DNA of 46,271 nucleotides from Flammeovirgaceae bacterium UBA5008 (lineage in GTDB: Bacteria; Bacteroidota; Bacteroidia; Cytophagales; Cyclobacteriaceae), in assembly GCA_002398365.1 (NCBI GenBank), contig DGYK01000026.1, forward strand, positions 2,609 to 48,879, read 5' to 3'. Below are positions 1 through 8,830 of the stretch, piece by piece (position 1 is the stretch's first letter; each line of letters starts with the position of its first letter). The notes beneath the pieces were generated by a model that was not told the DNA's origin, did no database searches, and was given only the letters and a program-made list of their open reading frames with translations. Position numbers and translations under genes: made by a program.

Positions 1-795
1 ATCGCTTCGATGCAAGAAACCCTCAAAAAAATGAGAGCGGATTCTGCCTCATTAGATCAGACTTACAAATCAAATCAGAAGAAGTTAGAGGTATTAAATA
101 AAGAGTTTGACCAACTGAATACGAGTTATAAGAACCTGCTTTCCAACAGTGGAAAACTGAATCGCGATGTAGCGTTGCAGCGCGATCAGCTTTTAGCCAT
201 TCAAAACAACCTAGAGAAGACCAAGCGCGAAAATGACTCTTTAAGTAATAGCCTTGCCGAGCGCGAGAAAAAAGTAAAGGAGTTGGAGATGGTTCTTTCT
301 AATAAAGACAAAGCTGTTCAAAATTTAAAAAACAGAATCAGTAATGCGCTTTTGAATTTTAAAGAGAATGATTTGACCGTGAAAGTAAAGAATGGCAAAG
401 TCTATGTTTCGTTGGCGGAAGATTTGTTATTTAAATCCGGAAGCATTGATATTGATGCGAAAGGTGCCGGGGCATTGCAGCAATTGGCTAAAGCGTTGAA
501 GGATCAGCGTGATATTCAGGTGATGATTGAAGGACATACTGACAATGTGCCGATTTCAAAAAAGACCACTTATATGGAAGACAACTGGGATTTAAGTGTG
601 CTGCGTGCCACTTCCATTTCTAAAATATTGATCGGTGCCGGAATGCTTCCCAAGCAAATTACTGCTGCAGGTAAGGGTGAGTTTTCTCCATTAGCGCCAA
701 ATGATAACGCTCAAAATAAACAGAAAAACAGACGCACCGAAATTATTGTAACTCCCAATCTGGATGAGTTATTCAAAATATTGGAGGCGAATTGA
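1..795 (+). CDS. OmpA/MotB-like peptidoglycan-binding protein (5' end outside window)
   Basis: The frame is open to the first base of the window, so the true start is probably upstream; the first in-window ATG is at 10. Counted from that ATG, residues 1 to about 115 are a charged, heptad-like coiled coil rich in K, E, N and L. They are followed by an OmpA C-terminal domain (about 135-255). That domain shows EGHTDN, the NWDLSVLRA helix and NRRTEI, which are the residues that bind meso-diaminopimelate or the glycan in this family. By family knowledge it anchors an envelope protein non-covalently to peptidoglycan. The coiled-coil plus OmpA layout is common in Bacteroidota and does not by itself imply a flagellar motor. 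A hairpin terminator follows the stop. Confidence 0.85.
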   Translation: MASMQETLKKMRADSASLDQTYKSNQKKLEVLNKEFDQLNTSYKNLLSNSGKLNRDVALQRDQLLAIQNNLEKTKRENDSLSNSLAEREKKVKELEMVLSNKDKAVQNLKNRISNALLNFKENDLTVKVKNGKVYVSLAEDLLFKSGSIDIDAKGAGALQQLAKALKDQRDIQVMIEGHTDNVPISKKTTYMEDNWDLSVLRATSISKILIGAGMLPKQITAAGKGEFSPLAPNDNAQNKQKNRRTEIIVTPNLDELFKILEAN

Positions 796-815
796 TTTGA
801 TCAATTAAGAAAATT

Positions 816-853
816 AAAAAGGCTACCTGATTTTATTTTCGGGTAGCCTTTTT
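816..853. terminator. Bidirectional rho-independent terminator
   Basis: GGCTACC (821-827) pairs with GGTAGCC (842-848). The stem is flanked by A5 on the left and T5 on the right, so it can end transcription from both strands. It sits between the convergent OmpA-like and SlyD-like genes. Confidence 0.8.
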
Positions 854-870
854 GTTTTATCTGATATGTA

Positions 871-1341
871 TTAATGATGATGACCGCCTGGGCCGTGAAC
901 ATGACCATGGTCAAGTTCTTCTTGTGTAGCCACACGAATATCCATTACCTCTACATCAAAATTTAATTCTACACCCGCTAGAGGATGGTTAGCATCTACC
1001 GTAACTTCTGATAATCCTACTTTTGTAACAGTTACAATACCACCTTGATTGGTCTGAAATTGCATGCCTACTCGTACATCCTGATCGCCAAAAGCTGAGC
1101 GAGGCACGCTTTGTTGTAGTGCTTCATCTTTCACACCATAGCCTTTTTCAGGGCTTACTTTAATGTTGAATTTATCGCCTTTGCTTTTGCCCTCCAACCC
1201 TTCTTCCATACCGGGAATGAGATTGCCGATACCTTGAATGTAAACCAATGGCTCACGGCCAGCGCTGGAATCAAGGACTTTTCCATCATTATCCGTAAGG
1301 GTGTAGTGAATGGATGCTACTTTGTGTTTTGAAATTTGCAT
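871..1341 (-). CDS. slyD: FKBP-type peptidyl-prolyl isomerase, SlyD family
   Basis: This 156-residue protein has the split FKBP fold of SlyD. It opens with a strand and the DSS..PL.Y..G...LIPGME.GLEG segment, continues with an insert-in-flap chaperone region (about 65-125), and ends in a metal-binding histidine-rich tail (HGHVHGPGGHHH). By family knowledge it catalyses prolyl cis-trans isomerisation in the cytoplasm, has holdase activity, and can bind nickel or other divalent metals through the tail. No signal peptide is visible. The tail is shorter than in E. coli SlyD and has no cysteines, so a role in nickel supply is less certain than the isomerase role. Confidence 0.9.
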   Translation of the reverse strand: MQISKHKVASIHYTLTDNDGKVLDSSAGREPLVYIQGIGNLIPGMEEGLEGKSKGDKFNIKVSPEKGYGVKDEALQQSVPRSAFGDQDVRVGMQFQTNQGGIVTVTKVGLSEVTVDANHPLAGVELNFDVEVMDIRVATQEELDHGHVHGPGGHHH

Positions 1342-1496
1342 GTTGAATATGTTAGTGCCGCAAGTTGTGGTTTTTTTGAAAACATTGGTGCTGCTTAGGG
1401 ATTATTTATTGACTTCGTGAGCTCAATTCAAGAAAGAAATCCTTTGCCAGATTTAGTCAAATTCCAAACTTTTAAACATATTTGCACCCCATTTAT

Positions 1497-1578
1497 GCCT
1501 GAGTGGCGGAACTGGTAGACGCGCACGACTCAAAATCGTGTGCCTTCGGGCGTGCCGGTTCGATTCCGGCCTTAGGTA
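1497..1578 (+). tRNA. tRNA-Leu (CAA)
   Basis: The cloverleaf is complete. The acceptor strands are 1497-1503 and 1571-1577, the anticodon stem is CACGA/TCGTG around loop CTCAAAA, and the anticodon CAA is at 1531-1533. The long variable arm typical of class II tRNAs (TGCC TTCG GGCG) is present, and the T arm reads GGTTCGATTCC. The discriminator is A (1578) and CCA is not encoded. The first acceptor pair is G-U. Confidence 0.95.
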
Positions 1579-1587
1579 CATAAAAAA

Positions 1588-1618
1588 AGAGACTGTCGCA
1601 GGCAGTCTCTTTGCTTTT
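1588..1618. terminator. Hairpin terminator after tRNA-Leu
   Basis: AGAGACTG (1588-1595) pairs with CAGTCTCT (1603-1610), followed by TTGCTTTT. A run of A on the left lets it also serve the head-GIN gene on the minus strand. Confidence 0.8.
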
Positions 1619-1634
1619 ACAGGACTTTTAAGTT

Positions 1635-2444
1635 CTACATTTTTCTCACTTTTCCGCTGCCCGAAGAATGGCCATTGACATGGCTCGGATTGCCTTTGTA
1701 AGAAACCGTTCCACTTCCTGTGATATTGGCATCTAACTCGCTTTTAACATTGATTTCTACATCGCCAGAACCAGTTATGCGAGCCTCGCATTTATCCACC
1801 GTCAGATTAGAGGCATACACTTTTCCTGATCCACTAATGCTTGTTTTAATTTCATTTGCTGTGCCGCTTGCCTCCAGCTTTCCGGAACCGGAAATTTCAA
1901 CATCCAATTGATTTTGAATGGTCAGGTCTGCAAGGATCTTTCCTGACCCGCTGATATCACTTTCCAGATTTTGGCAAGAACCTTTTACGTCTATACGGCC
2001 GGAACCACTTACGTTTGCTTCCATTTGACCCGTTACTGAAGCATCTACTTGTAAAGAGCCTGAGCCGCTCACATTCAAATCAAGTTCTCTTGTTTTGATT
2101 TTGCCTTCAGTAATCAAATCGCCAGATCCGGAAACGCTGAGAGCTGTAATATCGGCTACTGTAATGTAAACCATGATGCGGCTATCTTTATCCCAGCCCC
2201 AATTCCATTTATCTTCATTTCCAATCACCAACTTATCTCCGTTCACTTCGGTTTCAATTTTTGAAAGCGTTTCTTTATCGCCTTCTAATTCCACTTTTTG
2301 TGGGCTACCCTGACGCAAAACCAGTTTGCCTGGAACACGAAATGATATTTTGCTGAATGTGCTTACACTTCTTACTTCTCGTGACTGTGAATAGCCACTG
2401 AAACTAATTGCGCTAATGATTAAAATGGTAATGAGGTTTTTCAT
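1635..2444 (-). CDS. Head-GIN domain (DUF2807) secreted protein
   Basis: The 269-residue protein starts with a signal peptide (residues 1-19, ending FSGYSQ). An N-terminal DUF2807 segment follows, then at least nine short repeats with the core (V/I/T)SGSG or (I/T)TGSG spaced about 15-22 residues apart to the C-terminus. These repeats give the right-handed beta-helix typical of the Bacteroidota putative auto-transporter adhesin, head GIN family. Export to the periplasm or cell surface is expected; the molecular function is unknown for the family. No sorting domain or lipobox is visible. It stands alone, flanked by the tRNA-Leu terminator and a divergent MFS gene. Confidence 0.85.
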   Translation of the reverse strand: MKNLITILIISAISFSGYSQSREVRSVSTFSKISFRVPGKLVLRQGSPQKVELEGDKETLSKIETEVNGDKLVIGNEDKWNWGWDKDSRIMVYITVADITALSVSGSGDLITEGKIKTRELDLNVSGSGSLQVDASVTGQMEANVSGSGRIDVKGSCQNLESDISGSGKILADLTIQNQLDVEISGSGKLEASGTANEIKTSISGSGKVYASNLTVDKCEARITGSGDVEINVKSELDANITGSGTVSYKGNPSHVNGHSSGSGKVRKM

Positions 2445-2639
2445 TTGTTAATAAGTTTATGTTGAAATCGCACGGTTGAATTTTGACTTGTTTGTTAGTG
2501 ATCGCACATGCCATAGACCTAATCAAACGGTAAAGGGTTGCATTGGATTTGTTTTTTTAATGCATTTCTACTTCCTCTGGCGGAATCTTCATTGTTTAGC
2601 TTTGTTTTTTTAAGTTCATTGGGAGTAAAATCAACATTT

Positions 2640-3869
2640 ATGTCAAATTCGAGAACTCCTGCATTGAGTTTCATTTTTATTACCATTCTGATTGATTGTA
2701 TTGGTTTTGGAGTGATTATTCCGGTAATGCCCTCTTTGATCATGGATTTGGGACATGTGGCCAATAGCGAGGCATCTCGACTAGGAGGCTACTTGCTCTT
2801 TGCTTTTGCCGGGATGCAGTTTTTGTGTTCCCCAATTATGGGTGGGCTCAGCGATCAGTATGGCCGGAGGCCAGTGTTGTTAGCATCGCTTTTTGGTTTT
2901 GGCATTGATTACATTTTTTTGGCATTTGCTCCTTCATTGGGCTGGCTTTTTGTCGGTAGACTGATAGCCGGGGCGATGGGTGCAAGTTTTACTACAGCAG
3001 GCGCCTACATTGCAGACATCAGCGAGCCCGAAAAGCGCGCACAGAATTTTGGAATGATTGGAGCCGCTTTTGGTTTGGGATTTATCATTGGTCCTGCTAT
3101 CGGTGGCTTTTTGGGAAACTACGGAGCGAAAATTCCATTTTTGGTTGCTGCAGGACTTAGTTTAGTGAACTGGCTTTATGGTTTCTTTATTCTTCCGGAA
3201 TCGTTGAAACCAGAGAATCGAAGAAACTTTGATTGGAAGCGTGCAAACCCGGTGAGCTCACTGCTTAATCTGAAACGATATCCTGTTATTTTGGGACTAG
3301 TTACTTCATTGGTTTTGATTTATGTAGCGGCCCATGCAGTGCAAAGCAATTGGTCTTTTTATACGATTGAGAAATTTAATTGGTCTCCCGCAATGATTGG
3401 AGCTTCTTTGACAGCGGTTGGTGTTTTGATCTCGATTGTTCAAGGCGGATTGATTCGTGTGATTATACCTAAGCTCGGTCAAAAAAAATCATTATACTTT
3501 GGTTTGGCCTTGTATAGCCTTGGCTTCGTACTGTTCAGTTTTGCAACACAAGGTTGGATGATGTTTGTGTTTTTGATTCCTTATTGCTTAGGTGGCATTG
3601 CCGGACCTGCGCTGCAAGGAATCATGTCCTCTCAGGTGCCGCCCAACGAGCAAGGAGAATTGCAAGGCGCGCTTACTGGTTTAATGAGTGCCACATCCAT
3701 CATTGGACCTCTATTAATGACACAATTGTTCGGCTATTTCACTGCATCCGATGCTCCGATTTATTTTCCGGGTGCTCCAATGTTGATGGGCGGAGCTTTG
3801 ACTTTGTTGAGTTTAATTTTTGCGATACAGGTTTTAGGAGGGAACAAGCAGCCCGTAACAAAATCCTAA
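2640..3869 (+). CDS. MFS transporter, TCR/Tet (drug:H+ antiporter 1) family
   Basis: The start is the ATG at 2640 (MSNSRTPAL), giving 409 residues. An upstream in-frame ATG at 2538 would add 34 residues with no transporter character. Twelve hydrophobic segments are visible. Motif A between helices 2 and 3 reads GGLSDQYGRRP (residues 68-78), and a helix-5 glycine-rich stretch (GAAFGLGFIIGPAIGGFLG) matches antiporter motif C. The pattern fits the TetA-like group of proton-coupled multidrug exporters in the inner membrane. The substrate cannot be read from sequence, and such genes are common chromosomal genes, so tetracycline resistance should not be assumed. Confidence 0.85.
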   Translation: MSNSRTPALSFIFITILIDCIGFGVIIPVMPSLIMDLGHVANSEASRLGGYLLFAFAGMQFLCSPIMGGLSDQYGRRPVLLASLFGFGIDYIFLAFAPSLGWLFVGRLIAGAMGASFTTAGAYIADISEPEKRAQNFGMIGAAFGLGFIIGPAIGGFLGNYGAKIPFLVAAGLSLVNWLYGFFILPESLKPENRRNFDWKRANPVSSLLNLKRYPVILGLVTSLVLIYVAAHAVQSNWSFYTIEKFNWSPAMIGASLTAVGVLISIVQGGLIRVIIPKLGQKKSLYFGLALYSLGFVLFSFATQGWMMFVFLIPYCLGGIAGPALQGIMSSQVPPNEQGELQGALTGLMSATSIIGPLLMTQLFGYFTASDAPIYFPGAPMLMGGALTLLSLIFAIQVLGGNKQPVTKS

Positions 3870-3914
3870 AATTGAAACCTTTGATTATGGGCTGAATTTT
3901 ATCATCTTCGCACA

Positions 3915-4631
3915 ATGCAAAGAAAGGAATTTACGATTGATTGCCAGCTTTGTACACACTTGAAGGATTCGCTCTTCAATGGGCTGACACCGGAGGATTT
4001 GAGTCGCATTAACAATCATAAGACCTGCATTCAATATAAAAAAGGTCAGAACATTTTTTACGAAGGCACTCGTCCCACAGGGTTGTTTTGTATCAATGGT
4101 GGTAAGGTGAAGGTTTTTAAGAATAATGTTCAAGGCAAGGAATTTATTCTTTACATAGCCAAACCAGGTGATTTTCTTGGTTACCGAGCTTTACTCAGCG
4201 AAGAGTTTTACGGAGCGACTGCAACAGTGTTGGAAGATGCGAAGATCTGTTTCATTCAGAAGGAAAATTTCTTTGAGGTACTTCAAAAAAATCCAGTCTT
4301 TATGAAAAAGGTGGTGAAGCAGGTTTGCCAGCAAATGGGTATTATGGAAGAGCGAATGGCAGAGCTTGCGCATAAGTCAGTACGCGAGCGATTGGCTGGA
4401 AGTTTACTCATGCTCAAAGAATCGTATGGAATGGAAGGCGATGATAGCGTATTATTGGATATAGCGCTTTCGCGCGAAGATTGGGCGAGTTTAGTGGGCA
4501 CCGCCACCGAAACTGTCATCCGACTTTTGTCGGATTTCAAATCCGATGAATTGATTTCGTTTGAAGGAAAGAAAATAAGAGTGTTGGACCCGAAGCGTTT
4601 GGCTAAACAGGCCGATCTGATCGTGGCTTAA
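3915..4631 (+). CDS. Crp/Fnr-family transcriptional regulator
   Basis: A cyclic-nucleotide-like effector beta-barrel (about residues 20-135) is followed by a dimerisation helix and a C-terminal winged helix-turn-helix; the recognition region reads LSREDWASLVGTATETVIRLL (about 185-205). Residues C10 and C13 form a Cx2C near the N-terminus, with C38 and C59 further on. This resembles the FNR cysteine cluster, but the spacing differs and an Fe-S cluster is not proven. The residues that bind cAMP in CRP are not evident. Its position directly before the stress-protein/ccoIS run, which has a Crp/Fnr-like palindrome upstream, suggests it is an oxygen- or redox-responsive activator of that run. A weak TTTG (3880-3883)-N19-CATCTTCG (3903-3910) promoter lies just before the start. 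Confidence 0.85.
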   Translation: MQRKEFTIDCQLCTHLKDSLFNGLTPEDLSRINNHKTCIQYKKGQNIFYEGTRPTGLFCINGGKVKVFKNNVQGKEFILYIAKPGDFLGYRALLSEEFYGATATVLEDAKICFIQKENFFEVLQKNPVFMKKVVKQVCQQMGIMEERMAELAHKSVRERLAGSLLMLKESYGMEGDDSVLLDIALSREDWASLVGTATETVIRLLSDFKSDELISFEGKKIRVLDPKRLAKQADLIVA

Positions 4632-4660
4632 GACGATTTTTAACATTTGCAAAATTCAGT

Positions 4661-4686
4661 AAAAGAGCTTTTGGGCTCTTTTTTTA
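4661..4686 (+). terminator. Terminator after the Crp/Fnr gene
   Basis: AAAAGAGC (4661-4668) pairs with GCTCTTTT (4675-4682) across a 6-base loop, and the T run continues. It separates the regulator from the stress-protein operon. Confidence 0.7.
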
Positions 4687-4709
4687 TTTCTTACAAGTGG
4701 CAAGCTTTT

Positions 4710-4723
4710 ATGACAAAAGTCAT
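4710..4723. promoter_or_regulatory. Crp/Fnr-type operator palindrome
   Basis: ATGAC-AAAA-GTCAT is a perfect 5+4+5 palindrome, the half-site spacing of Crp/Fnr-family sites (compare TTGATnnnnATCAA). Its centre lies about 60 bases upstream of the start site expected from the TACTTTTG box at 4768-4775, as for a class I activator site. The partner regulator at 3915-4631 is inferred from proximity only. Confidence 0.55.
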
Positions 4724-4767
4724 GTTTTGCCTTGATACCTATCATTACCCCCCTACCGGGTTACAGC

Positions 4768-4775
4768 TACTTTTG
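4768..4775 (+). promoter_or_regulatory. -7 promoter box of the usp-ccoIS operon
   Basis: TACTTTTG matches the Bacteroidota TAnnTTTG consensus exactly. No TTTG is found at the -33 position, which fits a promoter that needs an activator. Confidence 0.5.
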
Positions 4776-4838
4776 ATCAAGCGCATCAATGATTGGTGTT
4801 AGCGGGAAACGGTAATTATTCACTTAAAAATTTCCTTT

Positions 4839-5678
4839 ATGAAAAAGATTTTGGTTCCGTGCGATTTTTCTGATCCTGCGGTGCAGGCTTTTAAACTTGC
4901 TGTTGAAATTGCTCGACAAAGCAAGGGTGAGGTGTTTCTTTTGCATGTTGTGGAAGTGCCGGTGATGCATGATACTGTGATTATGCCAACACTCTATTTT
5001 GAGCAATCATTTATGAATGACATGCGTGCCAATGCAGAGAAAAAGTTCGCGAAGATGATTGGTAAATGGGCGGAAGAAGGGCCCGTGGTGAAGGGCTTTG
5101 TTGAGTTTGGACCGACAACAGCCACCATACGCCAGTTTATTGAAGAAAAAGAAGTTGACTTAGTGGTGATGGGCACACATGGAGCAAATGGTGCCAAGGA
5201 GTTTTTAGTGGGATCCAACACTGAGAAGATAGTTCGCACATCAGAAGTTCCTGTGCTCACTATCAAAAAGGCTACTAAGTTGTCATCTATCAAAAACATT
5301 GTTTTTGCCAACGAATTAAATCTAGAAGCTGAAAAACTTACGCTTAAAGTGAAAGAGCTGCAAGCTTTCCTAAAAGCCAAGTTGCATGTGTTGTTCGTAA
5401 ACACTCCGGCTTCTTTTAAACGCGATAGTATCACGCATACACAGTTAAAGGCATTCGCCAAACGTTTTATGTTGAAAGATTATACGCTCAATGTGTATAA
5501 TGAAATTGATCAGGAAAACGGTGTGCGCAACTTCACCGAAAGTATTGGCGGAGATTTGGTCGTCATGGCAACACATGGCAGAAGAGGATTAAATCATATT
5601 TTATCTGGCAGCATTGCAGAAGATGTAGTCAATCATTTGGATTGCCCTATCTGGACATTTAGATCAAACGAAGAGTAG
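4839..5678 (+). CDS. Tandem universal stress protein (UspA x2)
   Basis: The 279 residues hold two UspA domains (about 1-145 and 150-279). Domain 1 opens with ILVPCDFSDPA and has the nucleotide-binding loop MGTHGANG...VGSNTEKIV. Domain 2 has MATHGRRG...SGSIAEDVV. Both keep the G-x2-G-x9-G-S/T pattern of ATP-binding Usp proteins. It is the first gene of a run with a Usp-like gene and ccoI/ccoS, downstream of a Crp/Fnr-like site. This is the common pairing of Usp proteins with microaerobic respiration genes. The ligand and partners are unknown. Confidence 0.9.
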   Translation: MKKILVPCDFSDPAVQAFKLAVEIARQSKGEVFLLHVVEVPVMHDTVIMPTLYFEQSFMNDMRANAEKKFAKMIGKWAEEGPVVKGFVEFGPTTATIRQFIEEKEVDLVVMGTHGANGAKEFLVGSNTEKIVRTSEVPVLTIKKATKLSSIKNIVFANELNLEAEKLTLKVKELQAFLKAKLHVLFVNTPASFKRDSITHTQLKAFAKRFMLKDYTLNVYNEIDQENGVRNFTESIGGDLVVMATHGRRGLNHILSGSIAEDVVNHLDCPIWTFRSNEE

Positions 5679-5684
5679 CAACAC

Positions 5685-6452
5685 GTGAACAAAGAAATCT
5701 TTTTCCCGGCTGACTTGGCACCTTCACACGAAAGTATGACCGGTTATGCTAATTTATTTTCGCACTTAAATCCGAAGACTTTCTCCGCATTCTTTCTTCG
5801 TGATTTTATGGAGCCATCCTTGACTCAGTCTGCATTTCCAAATGATCGCACTTTGGTTGTGAAAAAGCTGGAAGACGAAGCGCGGCTGCTCAAACTCAAT
5901 ATGGATTTTTTTAATCCAGGCAGCTATACAGTGAGAGCCTTGATTCAGCGTAGTCGCTTTGCTGATTTAGTATTGATCAATCCATTGCCTTTGGATGTAA
6001 TCGATCAATTGCCGGAATCGTTTATCACTAATTTTATCGAACCGCTGGCGTGCCCGGTTTTGCTATCTTCGAAGGTGCCACTTTTTTATGATGAAGTGCT
6101 GATTGTGTTTGATGCAGATTCGAGTTCGCTCACGGCTCTTAAAACATTCCTTCACCTTTTTAGTGGAGTTGCTTCGGACAAAACGGTGACGGTGCTGATG
6201 GTGAATGCAAGTGATAAGCCCGAAGTTTTTCTGGAACATTACTTCATTCGCTTTGTAAAGAATTCTTTTACTAATGTCGGCATTGTGCCGATGAATGGAA
6301 TTAATATGACTCATGAGTTGATGAAGTTGGCATCGCATGCCAAAAACCCATTACTGATTATGGGCAAGAGTGCTATTGCGCTCCTTCGCAGCAACCAAAC
6401 GACCAAGAAACTTTTTAGTCAGGAGGCATCAATCTTTTATTCCAATGGATAG
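5685..6452 (+). CDS. Degenerate universal-stress-like protein
   Basis: The gene starts at GTG 5685, six bases after the preceding stop, and encodes 255 residues. Two alpha/beta halves echo the Usp plan: IFFPADLAPSHES at the start, ADLVLINPL in the middle of half one, EVLIVFDADSSSL at the start of half two and PLLIMGKSA near the end. The glycine-rich nucleotide loop is missing in both halves, so ATP binding is unlikely. Its stop overlaps the start of ccoI by eight bases, so translation is probably coupled. I read it as a diverged tandem Usp paralogue; the role is unknown. Confidence 0.6.
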   Translation: MNKEIFFPADLAPSHESMTGYANLFSHLNPKTFSAFFLRDFMEPSLTQSAFPNDRTLVVKKLEDEARLLKLNMDFFNPGSYTVRALIQRSRFADLVLINPLPLDVIDQLPESFITNFIEPLACPVLLSSKVPLFYDEVLIVFDADSSSLTALKTFLHLFSGVASDKTVTVLMVNASDKPEVFLEHYFIRFVKNSFTNVGIVPMNGINMTHELMKLASHAKNPLLIMGKSAIALLRSNQTTKKLFSQEASIFYSNG

Positions 6453-8829
6453 TATTGTTGTTGAACAATTGGCTTGTTACCATTGCGGTCAGCCTTGCGA
6501 GGAAGAAACGATCATTCAAGACAATAAAAATTTTTGTTGTCAGGGTTGTAAAATGGTCTATGAAATTTTGGATGAGAATAATCTGTGTGAATACTACACG
6601 TACACCGATAAACCGGGTGTTTCCTTGCGCCATGTGCATGAAGAGAGTTATGCGTTTTTAGATGAACCTGCCATTAAGCGGAAGCTGTTGTCATTTGATT
6701 CGATTAACTACAGCTCGATACAATTTTATGTCCCCGCTGTTCATTGCATATCTTGTATTTGGCTGCTCGAGAATTTGCAGCAATTAAATGAGGGTGTTGT
6801 AAAATCGGAAGTGAACTTTGGACGCAAACAGGTTACAGTTCATTTCAATCCTTCCATCATTACACTTGGTGGCGTAGCTCGATTGATGGCGGCTGTAGGT
6901 TATGCGCCTTCCATAAGTTTAGAAGAGAGAAGTAAGCCAACCAACAACCGTAGTTTATTACTGAAGTTGGCCATTGCCGGTTTTTGTTTCGGCAATATTA
7001 TGTTGCTGAGCTTTCCCGAGTACTTAGGTTTAGATGGATCTGATCAATCACTCAAATTGTTGTTCAGTTATTTAAATCTGGCGCTTGCTGTTCCGGTAGC
7101 GCTATATTCAGGACAAGATTATTTCTTGAATGCATGGAACAGCTTTAAGCAAAAGCAAATCAATATTGATGTGCCCATCGCGATTGGCTTAGCTGCTTTG
7201 TTTTTGCGTAGCAGCTATGATATCATCTCGCATACGGGCCCCGGTTATTTAGATTCCCTTTCTGGATTGGTTTTCTTTTTATTGATCGGGCGATGGTTTC
7301 AAGGGAAGACTTATGAAAGTCTTGCTTTTGATCGCGACTACAAATCCTATTTTCCACTGGCAGTTCAAAAATGGGTAGGACGGGATTGGTCGCCTGTTAT
7401 TGTTTATGAGTTGGAACCCGGAGATCAGATTCGGATACGAAACCAAGAAATCATTCCTACCGATAGCGTATTGCTGAGCGAGCAGGCATTTATCGATTAT
7501 AGTTTTGTAACGGGTGAAGCAAAGCCAGTGCAAGTACATAAAGGCGAATTGATGTATGCTGGTGGAAGACTGGTTGGATCGCCTGTTGAAATGACCGTAC
7601 AGAAAAAAACTTCCCAAAGTCATTTAACAGGTTTATGGAACCGAGAGATTTTTCAGAAGGATAAAGAAAGTCGGTACAAAAAAATTATCGATCAGGCAGC
7701 CCGCAATTTCACATGGATTGTAATGGCCTTGGCTTTAGTTACTGCAATCTATTGGTATTTTATCAGTCCAACACAAATGTGGTTGGTGCTCACTTCTGTG
7801 TTGATGGTAGCCTGCCCATGCGCACTCGCGCTAGCTGCACCGTTCACCTATGGAAACATGTTGCGCGTTTTTGGCAAGCATGGTTTTTATTTAAAGAATG
7901 CAGATGTGATTGAGCGCCTGGCAAAAATTGACGCAGTCGTTTTTGATAAGACAGGAACCATTACACACGGGGCCGCAGAGGTGACGTTCGTTGGCGTGCT
8001 CGATGATCAGGAATTAGGTTGGGTGCGATTACTGACAGCTTCTTCATCGCATCCATTAAGCAAACTGATCACCCAGTCGATCACTACCCAATCGCATTTA
8101 CAAGTTTCGCGATTTATGGAGCGCACCGGAAAAGGTATTGAAGGAATGGTGAGTGGTCATGCCATCCGCATTGGTTCTGCATCGTATGTGGGCTTTAATG
8201 GAACCAATCCTTCTCTGCTGACGAGGGTATTTGTTTCAATCAACAATGAAGTGCGTGGTTATTTTCGAATTGAGACAGCGACACGTCCGCGCGTAAAAGA
8301 GGTTATTCAATTGTTGGGTAAACGCTGTGTGGCTTTACTTTCAGGTGATCATAGCAGCGAAGAATCAAGGATGCGTGAATTGTTTCCGGCACACGTTGAA
8401 TTGAGGTTTAATCAAAGCCCACACGATAAAACAGATTTTATTTCTGATCTCCAAAAAAATCAACAGCATGTGATGATGCTGGGGGATGGCCTCAACGATT
8501 CAGGTGCTTTGCGTCAAAGTGATGTGGGCATTGCAGTGACAGATGACACTGGGATTTTTACACCTTCGTGCGATGGAATTCTTCAGGGAGATCAGGTTGG
8601 AAACCTCCATCGGTTTTTAGATCTGAGCAAGAAGGCTACCCTTGTTTTGAAAATCGCTTTTGGTATTTCTTTCTTCTACAATGTAATTACACTTGGCATA
8701 GCCGTCACTGGCAACTTATCACCCTTGGTAGCTGCGATTTTAATGCCGATCAGCAGTGTAAGTGTAGTAGGATTCAGTGCGCTGGGTGTGAAGTGGGTAT
8801 CTCGTGGTTTAGAAACTTCAAATCAATAG
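6445..8829 (+). CDS. ccoI: Copper-transporting P1B ATPase for cbb3 oxidase assembly (CcoI/FixI)
   Basis: The start is ATG 6445 (MDSIVV), overlapping the previous stop; this gives 794 residues. An N-terminal cysteine-rich module (C11, C14, C18, C31, C32, C35) characteristic of CcoI/FixI precedes an HMA domain with C101-x2-C104. The ATPase core shows TGEAKPV, the transmembrane CPC motif (C457-P-C459), the phosphorylated aspartate in DKTGT (D501), SSSHPLSK and GDGLNDS (D681). By family knowledge it pumps Cu(I) across the inner membrane for the CuB centre of cbb3 cytochrome oxidase. A short ccoS follows one base later, which supports the assignment over CopA. Confidence 0.93.
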   Translation: MDSIVVEQLACYHCGQPCEEETIIQDNKNFCCQGCKMVYEILDENNLCEYYTYTDKPGVSLRHVHEESYAFLDEPAIKRKLLSFDSINYSSIQFYVPAVHCISCIWLLENLQQLNEGVVKSEVNFGRKQVTVHFNPSIITLGGVARLMAAVGYAPSISLEERSKPTNNRSLLLKLAIAGFCFGNIMLLSFPEYLGLDGSDQSLKLLFSYLNLALAVPVALYSGQDYFLNAWNSFKQKQINIDVPIAIGLAALFLRSSYDIISHTGPGYLDSLSGLVFFLLIGRWFQGKTYESLAFDRDYKSYFPLAVQKWVGRDWSPVIVYELEPGDQIRIRNQEIIPTDSVLLSEQAFIDYSFVTGEAKPVQVHKGELMYAGGRLVGSPVEMTVQKKTSQSHLTGLWNREIFQKDKESRYKKIIDQAARNFTWIVMALALVTAIYWYFISPTQMWLVLTSVLMVACPCALALAAPFTYGNMLRVFGKHGFYLKNADVIERLAKIDAVVFDKTGTITHGAAEVTFVGVLDDQELGWVRLLTASSSHPLSKLITQSITTQSHLQVSRFMERTGKGIEGMVSGHAIRIGSASYVGFNGTNPSLLTRVFVSINNEVRGYFRIETATRPRVKEVIQLLGKRCVALLSGDHSSEESRMRELFPAHVELRFNQSPHDKTDFISDLQKNQQHVMMLGDGLNDSGALRQSDVGIAVTDDTGIFTPSCDGILQGDQVGNLHRFLDLSKKATLVLKIAFGISFFYNVITLGIAVTGNLSPLVAAILMPISSVSVVGFSALGVKWVSRGLETSNQ

Positions 8830-8830
8830 T

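Noticed and set aside
3554..3895. Plus-strand 113-residue open frame inside the MFS gene
   Set aside because: It is an alternative frame of the last third of the transporter with a histidine/cysteine-rich, non-protein-like composition.
4773..4789. TTGATCAAGCGCATCAA as a second Fnr box
   Set aside because: Half sites TTGAT and ATCAA are seven bases apart instead of four, and it overlaps the -7 box; the 4710-4723 palindrome fits much better.
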